Assembly (NCBI GenBank): GCA_023846275.1
Contig: JAIUJO010000069.1
Location: forward strand, 936,501-1,000,500
Reading direction: 5' to 3'
Length of the DNA stretch: 64,000 bases
DNA from: Vanilla planifolia
Lineage: Eukaryota; Streptophyta; Magnoliopsida; Asparagales; Orchidaceae
Both the position numbers and the translations under genes were made by a program. Shown here one piece after another: positions 40,847-58,169 of the stretch (position 1 is the stretch's first letter; every line of letters begins with the position of its first letter). The notes under the pieces are model-generated. The model ran no database searches and was not told where the DNA came from. It saw only the letters and a list, made by a program, of their open reading frames with translations.

Positions 40847-43800
40847 ACCAACGCACAGCATGCACAATAACATACATGCATTCATGCACAGATGGACATA
40901 TACATAAAATAAGCACACACACACTCACATAAATAAACACATCCACACACACATGTACTCACAAAAATATCCAAATGTAGATAGGAAAATTTACACTCAT
41001 ACTCATGCACATGTACAAGCAAACAAATATAGAACAAATGGCACACACACATGAACACAAACATGCATATACACACAAACATACATACACATGCATAAAT
41101 ACACACACATACACATGCACATATGCAAAAGCACACTCATGCACACACACACATATGTACATGCACACACCCACACACACACATAGACGTACACATGCAC
41201 ACAAGCACACACACATACTCACACACAACCACCTTCCAACACACAAAAGCACAAGCATACACATGCACACACACAAACACACATGAAAACATGCACAAAT
41301 GCATACAATCATGCACAATAACAAACACACAAACATGAATGTGAGCACACACACATGCACACTTGCACACATGTCCATTCTCACATGCAAAAACATAGAT
41401 GCAGACAAGTGCATCCACAATGATAGTCACATACATATGCATAAGCACACACATGTAGATAAAAAGGGCTACACACATAAGAACAAACATGCACACTCAT
41501 GCACACACATATGCATGTCTATGCATATGCAAACACATGCATACACATACACATACACAAGGAAACTCGTGCATACACACTCACATGCACAAACACACGT
41601 GTACACAGACATACACATGCACAAGCATGAACAAATGCACATACACACAAACACACATGAACATACACATGCACAAATACACATATGCACACAAATACAC
41701 ATACAAAATTACACTTAACCATGTGCACCCAAGTGCATGCACTTGTAGACATAAATATACACACACAAACACAAACCAGCACATATATACACACACACAC
41801 AATAATCTCTGACATGCACCCTAAGACACTTATATAAGGACACACACACACACACACACAAAGAAAGGAATGCATGCATTCAAACTTCCATAAAAATATA
41901 TATAAACATAGCAACACACACTCACACGTACACTCGCATGCACACACTCACACGCACAAATGCACACATGCACGCACACAAACACATAGACACGTAAGCA
42001 CCCACCCACTCACTTAGATATGCACAAGTACACAAACACATGCCCATAAACACACATGCACTCAAACACATGCACACACACACATAAACATACAAACAGA
42101 TAAACACATGTACATGCACATCGACACATGCATACAAACATCCGCACACACAAAGATACTCATAGACTCATACACACTTGCACACATTCTTATGCATCTA
42201 CATCTATACACACACATAATTGAGAACACACAGAAAGGCATGCATGTATTTGTATGTACGAACACATGCAGACACATACACACAAGCACACATTTGCACA
42301 CATTCACCAAACACATCCACACACACCCACACACATGTACACACATGCACACATTAATAAACATGTAGGAATGCAAACAGACACTCACAAACATGCTCAC
42401 ATAAATACATGTACATACATGCAAACATACACACACACACACACACTCATGCTTACAGACACAAACATATGCACAAATACTTACAAATGCACACACATAC
42501 ATGCACACAAACAAATGCACACACACAAACACAAACACAAACATGTGCACATACACAAGTGCAAACACACATGTACTCAAGAACTCAAATGAATGCACAC
42601 ACACACACACATATACTCATACCCATGCACAAACATGCTCATGCACAATAATTTGCATGCATACACACACACAACCACACACACACACACATGCTCCTAA
42701 AATCAAGCATAGTACATAGATATATACCTACACATGTGCATGTACACACTTACACACACATAGACACACACACACATGCATGGACACACTCATATATGTA
42801 GACACAAAATTACACACATGAACCTACACACACAAGCACATATTCACACACACACACACACACAAACTTACACATACCAACCCACACATGCACACACACA
42901 CACACACACACATTCATACACATGCAAACACACAAGTATGAAAATATGCACACATGCACTCACTTATGCACACACACATACTTGCACACTTGTGCATACC
43001 CACAAATAAACATGCAATTGTAAATTGGCACATCCACACTTGTACTCACATGCACACACATATGCACAAACATATAAGCACAAACATGCACAACACACAT
43101 GAATAAACATACACATGCATGCATGTGCACAACATGCAGACACACACAAACATTCACACGTACATATACTCACATGTTCAAACACATATGCACATAGATA
43201 TACACACATAAACACATGCACTCACACACGCACATGAACTCACACATGCACATGCACACACACATGCACACTCACTCATAGACACATAAGCACACATAGA
43301 AGCACACATACACATGTGCACACAGACAAAAACATGCACACACACTAACAAATAAGCACATACACACACACACACGTGCATCCATATACATGCACACATA
43401 CAAATACACAAACACACCCATATGTGCACATGCTTGTGCACAAACATAAATGCACAAAAATACACACAAATACACTCTTACACATACACACATGACTATG
43501 AACACAAATATGCACACAAACAAGTGTGCTCACTAAGATGCTAATTCAAACACACACACACACACTTGAATTCAAGCACACATGTACTCATGCAAATGTG
43601 TTGACATGGATACATACTAATCCGCACACATGCACATACACACATGCACATGCACATGTACACAAATGCACACATGCAATCACAACCACAAACACATATG
43701 TAAGCACACACACTATACCTATACACACCCACACACAAAAAAACATAGACATAGGCACACGAACACATAGACCAATGTGTACATGTACACAACTACATGC

Positions 43801-45729
43801 ACATGTAGACATGCACACACAAATGCATTTATGCATGCAAACACATGCACGTACATACGAACCCACCAGCACATACATGCACATTCACTAATTTTTGCAT
43901 GTGCTCACACACACAAGCATACACACACATAAGCACAGACACACACATACACCAACAAAGTAAAAATAACAAGCACTCGCATGCACACAAACTCTCTCAC
44001 ACACATGCATACATATGCATGAACACATGTGTGGGCACTAGCACACGCAGATGCATACATGCACATACAAAAAGACAAACATGAGTGCATTGACATATGC
44101 ACACATGCACATAGATGCACACGAGTACACAAAAACATGCACACAAAAACACATACATGCAAACACTTTCACACACACACACACTCATACCCACATAAGC
44201 ATGCAGAGACACACGTGCATGCATGCACATGTAGAATCACACTGATGCACATGTAAACATGCACAAAACACATATGCACCCACACATAAACATTTGACCA
44301 TGTGCATACAAGCACACATAAGTATGCACACACACACACATGTCCACATGCATACACAAGTCCAAACACATACACAACACACATAGCTACACACACACAT
44401 GCACACATATAAATATGCACACAGATATGAATACAAATGCATACATACATATAAACACACAAACACTCACACTCATACACATTCACAAGCACACAAGATA
44501 CACACACACACATAAGCACATAAGCACACATGTGTAAACATGCACAAACACATATGCACATACGTAGACACACACTCACACCCACATACACACACAAAGA
44601 TGCTCACACACTTGTACACATGCACATGCACACAGAAATAACCACGCACAAACAAATGCACATGCACATGTATAGATAAACACATACACATACACACACA
44701 TAAACATATGCATTAAAATATACAAATGCACACATAGATATACACATACCTATGTTCACACAACACATACATGCACATATGCACAAAGGCACATACACAC
44801 AAACACACAACCATACGTACACAAAAATACACACATGCACACCCACACACGCACATGCATAGCACAAGTATACCCATGCATACACACACTTGCACACTAA
44901 TAAAAAGGCAAAAAACACACACTTGCATGCACCCACATGCATAAATACACACACTCACACACACATACACATGTGCATACCCACATAGATATGCACACAC
45001 ACATGCACATGCACACATACTCACATGCACATGAATAGACATGCACACATAGAATCATGCATACAAGCAATATGCACACACATGCCAAAGCATGCTTAGA
45101 GGCACACACATACACATAGGCATGGATGTATACATATATAATAGTACAAACACTTGCATCCACATGGACACACAAACTCACATGTACACACACAAGTGCA
45201 CACACACATGCACACATATGCAAACATAAACAATCACTTGCACATATGCACACACGAAAGCAAATAAATGCGCCCATAAACTCATGCAAGCATGCACACA
45301 CATGCACTCATTTACACATAAGAAAACACACTCACAAACATGTACACCCATGCACACACATACAAGCATAGAAAAAATATACATACAAATATGAACACAT
45401 ACACACACTCACACATGCACATGCATGCACTAATAGACATATGGACTCACACTCTGACATTCACAAATGCATACAGATGGTAGGCATAAATGCATGTGCA
45501 AATGTACTTATGCAAGCACCTGAACACATACTCATGCACACACAAATAGCCACATGCCAAAACACATGCATATTAATGCACGTGCCACTCATACACATTT
45601 GCATAAACACACAAAAACACAAACACACATCAAGACACACAAGCATAAATGCACACAAACACACATGCATACACATGTCCACATCGAAGCATGCACACCC
45701 TTATAGTCACATATACATGAACTCATAGC

Positions 45730-46765
45730 ACATGCAAATATGCACACAGATATGCTCGCACACAAACATAAATGTACATTCACAACTCACCAACACAGGC
45801 ACACATGTATGCACATGCACATGGACATATGCTTGCAAGAACAGAAGAACACAAGCATATACACACATGCCCATGCACACATAGACATACACACGGACAC
45901 ACACTAGCATATAGCCACACACTCGCACATGCATAAACTCACATGATCGCATGTAAACGTGCCACATTCATGCATCCATGCACACACACAAACACATGCA
46001 CACATAGGCACACATGTGCACACACACCCACACAAACACACATGCACATGCACAAACACATGTACACACACATGCACAAACTACACAAACAAATACTCAT
46101 AAACACACACAAAATAGGCACATATACACACAAATAGGCACAAGCATACACATGCACTGTTGTGAGAACAAGAACACATGCACATGTGTGTGCATGCACA
46201 CGTGTACATATACACACACACACACAAACAAGTACACACATGCACACACACATACAAATGCATAAACACACAAACATGCATGCACATGCACACCCACACA
46301 TAAAATCACACATAAATAAGAAGACATATAGACACATAGCACACACACCAACATGTATATTCCCACAATCATACACACAAATAAAAACACACAAACACAC
46401 ACACACACATAAATGCACACACATGCATGCATGTACACATCCACACACACACACAGACCCACAATCATACACACACACACACACGTGCACTCATGCATAT
46501 ACACTCGCATAACGTATAGACATGACCCAAACATGCATACACTCAAAAGCACATGAACACATGGTACACACTCACAAACACATACACATATGCAAACACA
46601 CATGAATACACATGGACACACATGCACAAACAAACATACATGCATACACACATCCACATCCACCAATGCACACATGCATGAGCACATGAATGCACAAGCA
46701 CAAAAACATGCATTCACATAGACATACACACATGCATCTATAGAATGGCTCACATACTTATCCAA
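45730..46765. repeat. Segmental duplication copy A (partner at 58.2-59.3 kb)
   Basis: Ordered shared words with the partner: GATATGCTCGCAC (45749), CATGATCGCATGTAAA (45941), TGTGAGAACAAGAAC (46161), GACCCAAACATGCAT (46524) and TATAGAATGGCTCACATA (46739). All lie 12.3-12.5 kb before their counterparts, in the same order and orientation. Confidence 0.7.
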
Positions 46766-48944
46766 ACTTGCACAAAGGTAACATAAATGTATATACATGC
46801 ATACATGCACTTGGATGCACACACAGATGCGTGCAACTCACACACACATACAACTAGATGCATGCACGTGCACAATTAAAAACACACACACAAAGCATGC
46901 ACACAAACACATACATAAGCACACACTCACACATATACACATGCACACACACACACACGTACATAGACACACACATGAACACAAAAATGCATATTCACCA
47001 ATGCACAAACATATAGACATGTGTGCATACACACACACACATCTACAAACACAATTGTGCACACACACACATACGAACACATGCACACACATACATACAC
47101 AAATGTACACACATGCTCACACACAAGTACAAACACACGCACATGCACACATATGCTCATGCACACATACATGCAAATGCACACACAAACAAACACAAAA
47201 ACACACACACGATCATAAACACCCACACATGCACAAGCATACACACACACAAACACAATCATATATGCATAAGCTACACATAAACACATGCACATATACA
47301 TATATACATGCATGCACACAATCACACACACACACACATAAGCATGCACACATACACATACACACACAATCACAAGCACAAATAAATGCACATAGATAGA
47401 CACATAAACACATATGCACATGCACACTTAACTGCATGCACACACTCATACACAGACACACACACATAGAGGTACACATGTACTCATATATGTAGAAACA
47501 TGCACACATGCATGCACACACATGTACACACAACACGCATAAATATATGCACACATGCACAAACAAACACATATGCATACACAGATGCCCGAGCACACTC
47601 TCATGCACACACGTGTGATCACACACACCAACACAGAAACACACAAGCACAGACAACATGCACACAAACATGCACATGTATGCACTTGAACCCGGACATA
47701 CACATGCACTTGCTCACATGCACACACAAGCACATGTACTTGCTTAGACACATGCATACACAAAGGCACATGCTTATACACACACACACACACTTACCCA
47801 CTCACACACATAGCTACAGACTCATGCATACACATGCACTTGAATGCTTTCACAATCTCACATATGCTTGCACCCATGCACATGCATAAACATATACACC
47901 CACAAAAACATAGTCACACATTTGCACATGAACATCAACATACTTGTATATGCACACATAAATAAACACACACACACACACATACATAAAACACATAAAT
48001 GAACACATGCATATGAACAAGAAATAACATATGCATATAAGCACATGCAAACAGACACACACACCCACATACATTTGTTTGCATGCCATGCATTCATATG
48101 CATGCACCCACAAATTCTCACATGCGCACATAGACGTACACACACATGCCTTGTCACACATGTGCACATGCCAGCATTTTCTTACACACATGAACATATG
48201 TACACATTCACACGTGCATACATACTCATGCACACATATGTACACACAGACACACAGACTTGTACATAATTAGACACACACATGTACACACACACACAAG
48301 CACACAAAGTAGTATATAAATGCATGAGCACACACATGAATGCACACAAACACACAAACACATGCAAATGTACACATATACACATACATAGTAGACATGC
48401 ACAACCAATCACCCATGCCTACACACTCATGCACGCAAAAACACACACGTGCACACACACACACATACATGTCAATGTAAAAGCCTTACATGCACACATA
48501 TTCAAAAAGATACACAAACACACGTGCACACATTCCTACAAACTTGTATGACATACATGCACACACACAAGAACACACATACACACAATGAAAAGATGCA
48601 TAGACAAACAAGATTGAACACACACATACACATAAATACACACAGCCATGCATGCACATGCACATTCATGCACAAACAAATGTATATACATGCAGATGCC
48701 TATACATAGGCAATGATACACAAGTTTAGAAATATGCAGACACACAAGCACACACACATGCATAAAATTGCACACCTCCAAACTCATGTGCACATGCACA
48801 CATATGTTTGTATGAATATGCATACAAATACACACACACAGATGTGCCCACACTCCTACGTTCACACACAAACACATCCACATGAAGACCTAGAAACACA
48901 CACACACATATGAGCACACATACACACATGCATACACATATCCA

Positions 48945-50645
48945 CACATATGCTTGCACGCACACACACTTATGCATACAGACACGCACACATGCACAAG
49001 CACACACATTTATGTACATAAAAGCAAAAACAAGAGCACATGCACACACAAAGGTCCACACACACATATGCACATAAGGACATGTAAACAAACAAACATA
49101 CACACACACACACATGTGTGTACACACTCATACAAACACACACTTATGCATGTATACACACTCACATGCACGAACACACATGCATATGCACACATAGAAA
49201 TGTTCACAAACATATAAACATATATACACACACACATATGTAGGCACACTCACATGCATAACATAAACACAGACACACATACACACATGTATGCACACTC
49301 AACTACACACACACGAAGAGACACAAACACATGTATACCCACACACTAACACATGCCCATACACAGCTACACATGCACATGCAAACACACATACATATGA
49401 GTGCAAACTAACACACTCATACACAAAACACATATGCACATATAAAAAAAGTGTTATGGACACACACATATGCACACACACATATACACACACATGTAAG
49501 TACACACACAAGCACACAAAGGTATATGTTTATGCATACACACACACACATACATATATATAAGCACATATACACACACATGCACATTCACATAATGAAA
49601 TATACACACAATTGCAGAAACATAGATACATGTACTTGCATAAATGAACACACATGGTCGCAAATTTGCATGCATGCACTCGTGCATACACAACACTTGC
49701 ACACGTTCACACAAACATAAAAATGTACAAACACACACTCACACATGCATGCACATATACGCACACATGCACCCAGGCATGCACACACTCATACACACAT
49801 CAAACATGCATGCCAACAAACAAACATGCATAAACACACACGTACACACACACACACACATGTAGACATGCATGCATAGTTGCACTAACACTCATGCATA
49901 CATGCAAACTTAGACACACACATCCACACATATAGAAGAACACATAGACCCCCACGCTTATACAAGCATGCATGCTCACATGCACACACACACACATACA
50001 CATACATGGAAAAATAAGAACAAGCACACACACACACACACATAAATAACAATACACACATATGCACACACACACACAGAGACGTGCACACATATAATCA
50101 CACATGCATATGTACACATACACACACAATAATGCATAAGAACTGACACTCACATATGCACACATACACACAGGCATATACACATGCACACACACATATA
50201 GAAGCATGCAATCACATATAAAACAGCATGAATAAAGAAATGTGCTTGCAAACATATACATTTTCCATGCATACACACATATGAGCACATGCACATGCAT
50301 GTGGATTTACATACATGTAAATATGAATACATGCATACACACACACATATGCAAACACATATGCACACACATGCATGCACACAAACATATACATACACAC
50401 ACACATGAACATAAACATAAAAATGTGCATACACATGATGTGCATCCAAACACACAAAGATTTACAAAGATACACATGCACACGAACACACTCACACTAA
50501 CAAACATACACACTTGTGCACCCATACAAACACATGCACATGCACTCACGCAAAGATGCACATGTGCTTATGCAATCATGTGCACAAATATGTATAAGCA
50601 CACAGACACACGTAAACATAGAAAAACACATACATGTTTACACAC
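48945..50645. repeat. 1.7-kb higher-order repeat, unit 1
   Basis: First of three tandem units. Anchor words in order are AAGGTCCACACACACATATG (49051), GTGCAAACTAACACAC (49402), CAGGCATGCACACACTC (49774), TGTGCTTGCAAACATATACA (50241), GATTTACAAAGATACACATG (50459) and CTTGTGCACCCATACAAAC (50513). A weaker match may extend upstream to about 48780. Confidence 0.82.
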
Positions 50646-52330
50646 ATGCTTGCACACATATTTGTGCGTGCACAGACACACTTCTATGTGTAGACAAGCA
50701 CACATGCACAAGCACACACATTTATATACACAAAAGCACAAATAGGTGCACATGCACACACAAAGGTCCACACACACATATGCGCACAAGGACATGCAAA
50801 CAAACAAACATACACACACACACATTCACATGTGTGTACACACTCATATAAACACACACTCCCATGCATGAACACACATGCATATGCACTCATAGAAATA
50901 TGCACAAACATATACACATATACTCACACACATATGTATGCACACTCACATGCATAACACAAACACTGACACGCATACACACATGTATACACACTCAACT
51001 ACACACACATGTATACCCACACACACCAACACATGCCCATACACTGCTACATATGCACATGAAAACACACATATTTATGAGTGCAAACTAACACACACAT
51101 ACACAAAATCATATGCATATGTAAACACAATTTCATGCACACACACACACATATTCAAGCACATGTACACACACAAGCACACGCACACAGATTTACACAC
51201 ACTAATATAGAAACATAGATACACGTACTTGCATAGATGAACACACATAGTCGCAAATATGTATGCATGCACTCGTGTACACACACCACATGCATACATA
51301 CACACAAACAAAAAAATGTGCATACACACACTCACACATGAATGCACATATGCACTCACATGTGCACAAATGCACCCAGGCATGCCACACTCTTACACAC
51401 ATCAAACATGCATGCCAACGAGCACACATGCATAGACACACACGTACACACACATACACACACGTAGACATGAATACATAGATGCACCAACATTCATGCA
51501 TATAAGCAAACTTAGACACACACATGCACACATATAAAAGAACACATAGACCCCCCATGCATATACAAGAATGCTTGCTCACTTGCACACACACAAAAAC
51601 ATACATGGGCAAATAAGAACAAACACACAAATGTACACACATACGCACACGTAAATAACAACACACACATATGCACAAATACACACAGAGGGATATGCAC
51701 ACAAATAAATGTACACACATAATCACACATGCATATGTACACATACTCACACACACAATCATGCATAAGTTCAGACACTTACATATGCGCACATACACAC
51801 ATGCATATACACATACACACACACACACACACACATAAAGGCATTGCAATCATAAATAAAAAAGACTGAATAAAGAGATGTGCTTGCAAACCTATACATT
51901 TGCACATGCATACACATATATGAGCACATGCACATGCATATGCATTTACACACTTGTAAATATATACACATGAACATACACACACCTACGCAAACACATA
52001 TGCACACATGCACACGCACATGTATGTACACACACGTATACATACACAGACATACACACACACCTACACACACACATAAAGATGTGTGTACACTTGACGT
52101 GCATACAAACACACACAGATTTACAAAGATACACATGCACACGAACAGAGTCACGCATGCATGCACACAAATACAAACACATACACTTGTGCACCCATAC
52201 AAACCCATGCACATAAAAACACATATGCACATGCACTCACACAGAGATGCACATGTGCTTATGCAAACATGTGTAGGAATATGTATAAGCGCACACACGT
52301 AAACACAGAAAAACTCATACATGTGTACAC
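50646..52330. repeat. 1.7-kb higher-order repeat, unit 2
   Basis: The same anchors recur in the same order: AAGGTCCACACACACATATG (50763), GTGCAAACTAACACAC (51080), CAGGCATGCCACACTC (51378), TGTGCTTGCAAACCTATACA (51880), GATTTACAAAGATACACATG (52118) and CTTGTGCACCCATACAAAC (52186). Spacing to unit 1 varies from about 1.61 to 1.71 kb because of indels. Confidence 0.82.
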
Positions 52331-54175
52331 ACATGCGCATACACATGCACATGCCTAAAAAAATTCACACATGTGCACAAGAATGCAAACACACACACAC
52401 ATATGGGACCATCCAAACATGCATACACATACCCACACATACACATGCATGAACACACACACACTCATACATGTAGACATGCACACATGCACAAGCACTC
52501 ACATTTATATACACAAAATCACAAACACGTGCAGACGCACACACAAAGGTCCACACACACATATGCATACTATGACACGCAAACAAACAAACACACACAC
52601 ACACATACACATGCGTGTACACACTCGTACAAACACACCCTTATGGATGTACACACACATGCACGAACACACATGCATATGGACACATAAAAATGTGCAC
52701 AAACATATACACATATACACACACACATATGTAGGCACACTCACATGCATAACACAAACACACATTCAAAGATGCATACACACTCAACTACATACACACA
52801 GAGACACAAACAGATGTACACCTACACACACACACTAACACATGCCTATACACAACTACACATGACATGCAAACAAACATACAAATGAGTGCAAATTAAC
52901 ACACATATGCACATGTAAACAAAATCTTATGTACACACAAATATATAAACACACATACACATGCATGTAAGCACACACAAAAGTACACAGAGGTACATGT
53001 TCATGCACACACACTCATACACATATACAAGCACATATATACACACAAGCACACGTACACAGTCAAATACACACACCAATGCATATATATACATACCTGC
53101 ATAAATCAACACACATGGTCGCAGATACGCTTGCATGATCTCGTGCACACACACAACATGCACACATGCACACAAACATAAAAATGTACATACACACACT
53201 CGCACATGCATGCACATATCCACACACATGCACACACATGCACCCAGGCATGCACACACTCTTACACATGTCAAACATGGATGCCAACAAACACACATGC
53301 ATAGGCACACACGTACACACACAAACACATAGACATGTATACATGCAAACTTAGACACATACTGCACACATATAGAAGAACACATAAATGCCCATGCATA
53401 TACAAACATGCATGCCCACATGCACACACACACACACACACACACATAAATGGACAAATAAGCACAAGCACACATGCACACACATACACACACGCGTAAA
53501 TAAAAAAACACATATGCACAAACACACACACATAGATGTGCACACAAATAAATGCACACACCTAATCGCACATGCATATGTCCACATACTCACAGACACA
53601 ATTATGCATAAGAATAGACACTCACATGCACACATACACACACACACACACATAGAGGCATGTAATCACAAATAAAAAAGTATGAATAAAGACATGTGCT
53701 TGCAAACATGCACATGCCTGTGCATTTACACACATGTAAATATGAGCACATGCATGCACACACACATGCGTAAACATATATGCATACACGTGAACACACA
53801 CATGCAAACACACACACGTATACATACACACACATGCACACACACATAAAAATGTGCATACACCTAACGTGCATGAAAACACACACAAATTTACAAAGAT
53901 ACACATGCACACAAACACACTCAGGCATGCATGCATACACATACAAGCACACACACACACTTGTGCACCCATACAAACACAAGCATATAAAAATGCACAT
54001 GCACATGCACTCACACAAAGTTGCACACGTGCTTATGTAGACATGTGCATGAATATGTACAAGCACACGCACACACACATAAACACAAAAAAACACATAC
54101 ATGTGCATGCAAATGTGCATACACATGCACATGCATGAAAAAGCATGCACACATGTGCACAAGAATGCAAACAAA
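52331..54175. repeat. 1.8-kb higher-order repeat, unit 3
   Basis: The same anchor series recurs: AAGGTCCACACACACATATG (52546), GTGCAAATTAACACAC (52888), CAGGCATGCACACACTC (53246), TGTGCTTGCAAACATGCACA (53696), AATTTACAAAGATACACATG (53889) and CTTGTGCACCCATACAAAC (53960). Similarity to the start of another unit continues to about 54172 (GAATGCAAAC) and then stops. Confidence 0.8.
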
Positions 54176-56383
54176 CACTTACATATGTACACAAGCATAG
54201 CCTTGCACAAACACACTTGTACACACACATGCACACATTCATGCTTATGCATACACACGGACATACACATAGACACACACAAAAGTGCACATACAAGTAC
54301 ACATATGCATATGCACACACATACACACTTATAGATAGGCATGCACACATATGCACATGCACACATAGACATGCATAGATGTCCAAATGCACACATATGC
54401 AAAAATATATATGCACACGCACATTGATGCATACACATATCCAAACACATGTGTATGCACTTGTACATGCACAAATGAATTTACATGCATCCACACATGC
54501 ATACACACACACACACACACACACCATGCATGCTCACAAGCACACACATGCACACATTCATGCAAATGAATGCACACACATGTACACATGCTTACACAAA
54601 CACACACATGTGCACACTCATACCTAAGCATACACTCACTCATATACACACACAACCACACACACCCAAGCACACACACACACATATACACACATGCATA
54701 CATACACATGTGCACACACACATACACATATATGCACACACACACACAGAAGCACAAATAGTTGCACACATATGCATCTATTCATGCATGTGGATGAGGA
54801 CACACACATATGCATCTAGTTGAACATACACACACAAACTAACACACACATAAATATACACACATGTATGAACACATCCACTATCACACATAGGAAGTCA
54901 CACACACATGCACACATTCATACACACACATGAGCACACAGACACACACATATGCACACATACATGCATGCATGCATACATGCAAACATGCACCCACACA
55001 TGCACACACACTTGCAGAAACATGCATACATAAAAGCACACATGTGGATAGTTGCACACAAACAAATGCATGCACAACCTTGCACACATGTATGCAAGCA
55101 CACACACCTCCATATAAACACATGTAAACATGCTCACAAACATACATGCACAGACACACACATGACCAAGCACATACATGCACACAAACAAACACACATA
55201 TGCATGCTCACATGAATCTATGCACAAATGCATGCACACACACCCATGTCAACACAAACATGAATGCACACATAGATAAAAAAGCACAGATGCCCTAAGA
55301 CATACATAGAAATAAACATGCATGTACATAGACATGCATGCAAACACACACACATATACTATCATATGCATCCATGCACACACACACACACTTACCTATG
55401 CATTCACATGCACATACGCATGCATGCACACGAGCATGTGCACACACGCACACAAACTTGTAGACACATATGCACATATTTAAATGCACATACAAAGGCA
55501 CGCCCCTCCACACGCACATAGAAGCATGCCATCACACACATGCATGCAAAAGTACATGCACAAACAAACATGCTCCCACATAAATGTAGACGCACTCACA
55601 TAAGATTACACATATACACCAATGCGAAAACACACAGATAGACACATGTACAAGCAAATAAGCTCATGTGTGCATGAACACATACACCCACATACACAAA
55701 TGTAGATGCACATGCACACACACATACACACACACACACAAGTATATGAATATGGTCATACACAAGCACGCATGCAATCATGTGCATGCATACTTGCAAG
55801 CACAAACACACATGTAGAAACAAACATGCATACTCACACACACATAAACACATGCACATGAACATGTACTCAAAGACATAGGGACAAACCTAACACATGT
55901 ATGCATACACACATGCACACACTAATACACATGAAGACACAGATGCTCCCACACATGCATATAATCACACACACATGTATGCATACACATATGCACACAC
56001 ACACACACATGCATAAAAACTCATGCACACATATACACACAAACTTGCACAAATGCACAAATACATACACATATAAACAAGTACCCATGCTGACATGCAT
56101 GCATAGACACAAAACTACTGGTATACGAGCACACACATACAAACGTACCCACACACATGAATATAGATACACAACACACAAACACACACATGCACTAAAA
56201 ATAAGCATACAACAACACACACACATGAACACACATACACACATGCATGTGATTGCATGTCACAAATGCATTCATGCACACACATGTACACACATGCATG
56301 TACAAATGCAAACACACACCCCTACACTGATAACCAGAAATCCAGAAATGCCACACACACACACACACACACCACACACACAC

Positions 56384-56387
56384 ATAT

Positions 56388-56460
<73 letters not shown>
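56384..56460. repeat. (TA)n microsatellite island
   Basis: About 77 bp, mostly uninterrupted TA, preceded by a short CATACATA transition. It lies just after a short non-alternating island at 56321-56352 (CTGATAACCAGAAATCCAGA). Confidence 0.96.
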
Positions 56461-56464
<4 letters not shown>

Positions 56465-56889
56465 AACACTCATGCACACACACATATGCACAAACACATA
56501 TAGATGCACACATGAACAATGCAAACATGAATAGACATGCATGCACACACACCCACACATTCACACACATAGATGATATAGAAGCACATAAACACTACAC
56601 ACACACTTACACACATGGTCATGAACACACACATATAAACACATGGACATCCACACATATATGGCCAAACACACATATACATAGACACATGCACATGCAC
56701 ATACACACAAACCATACACAATTACACACAAGCATACACATGAACACATACACATGCTTGTCCACACATGCTTGCACATAGACTCAGACATACACAAACC
56801 CATGCATATGGGTAGACAAGCACACATACATAGATGCACACATGTACACACAAACATGCACATACATAGACACATAATCACACACTCAA

Positions 56890-57190
56890 ATATGCACACA
56901 CACACACACACAGACACATGCACACATACATAAGCATGAGTATTTACAAACACACATACATACACACACACATAGAAACACCGACTTGCACCCCATGAAC
57001 CCAAACATACGTATAGAAGCACACATACAAATGCACATACACGCATACACATGCTCATAGAAATGCACACATGCACTTGTAGACACAGATGTACACACAT
57101 ATGCATACACACATAAGCATGCACCAATGCATATACTTGTGTACACACAAGCACATATGCATGCATGCCTACACTCACACAAACATGCAT
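56890..57190. repeat. Duplication copy C (partner at 63.65-63.97 kb)
   Basis: Shared words are CTTGCACCCCATGAACCCAA (56985) and CATATGCATACACACATAAG (57099), then AGCATGCACCAA and GCATGCATGCC. The partner has the same words in the same order about 6.76-6.79 kb later. Confidence 0.6.
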
Positions 57191-58169
57191 GCAAACATGT
57201 ATGTAAATACATTCATGAACACACACACACCCTTATACGCACATGTGTGTGCATACACACACACACATATGCACATGCATAGAAACATGACATACACGTT
57301 GGCAAAGACAAATGTATACACGTGCATAAGCACTATCACACATCTACTCTTACACACTTGCATACACATGCACCCACGCTGACACCTGTGTCTGCACACA
57401 CATACACGTAGAAACATGTATGCACATATACACACACACAAATACACATGCACACATACAAACATACACAATGATAAACACTTTTGCATCCACACACACA
57501 TGTAAGCTCATGCACTCAAACACACTCACACCCAAACCTACACACATGCACATAAGCATGAATAGTACACACATACACATACACACACACATGTTCACAT
57601 GCAAATATGTACTCATAAGAACACACACACAATCACACACTTGCATGCACACACATACAAAAATATCCCTATGCATAGACACATGCATATGCAAACACAC
57701 ACAAAATCACACTTGCATACACACAAGTACAAACATGCTCACGTTTACCCCAATGAAAACACATGCACATGCATACACATGCACTCATGAAAAGACACAC
57801 ATCCACATGTACAAGCACACACACATGCAAATACAAATGAATATACACTTGTGCGCACACATGCAAATACATGCAAACACAAGAACACATGCATATAGTT
57901 CACAAAAGCAAATGCATGTAAACACACACAAACATATGTACACAAGCATGTACACAACAACTCATGGACACACACACTCTCACACACATGCAAAATCACC
58001 AATGCATACCCACACACACACAAGATCATACATGCACACATAGAAGCATAAACTTGCAAACATAGACACAAGCATGCATGTACATAAACGCACACACATA
58101 GGCATGCATGCATATGTTGCTTACACTCACATGCACACATGCCAATATATGTGCATATACAGATGCATA

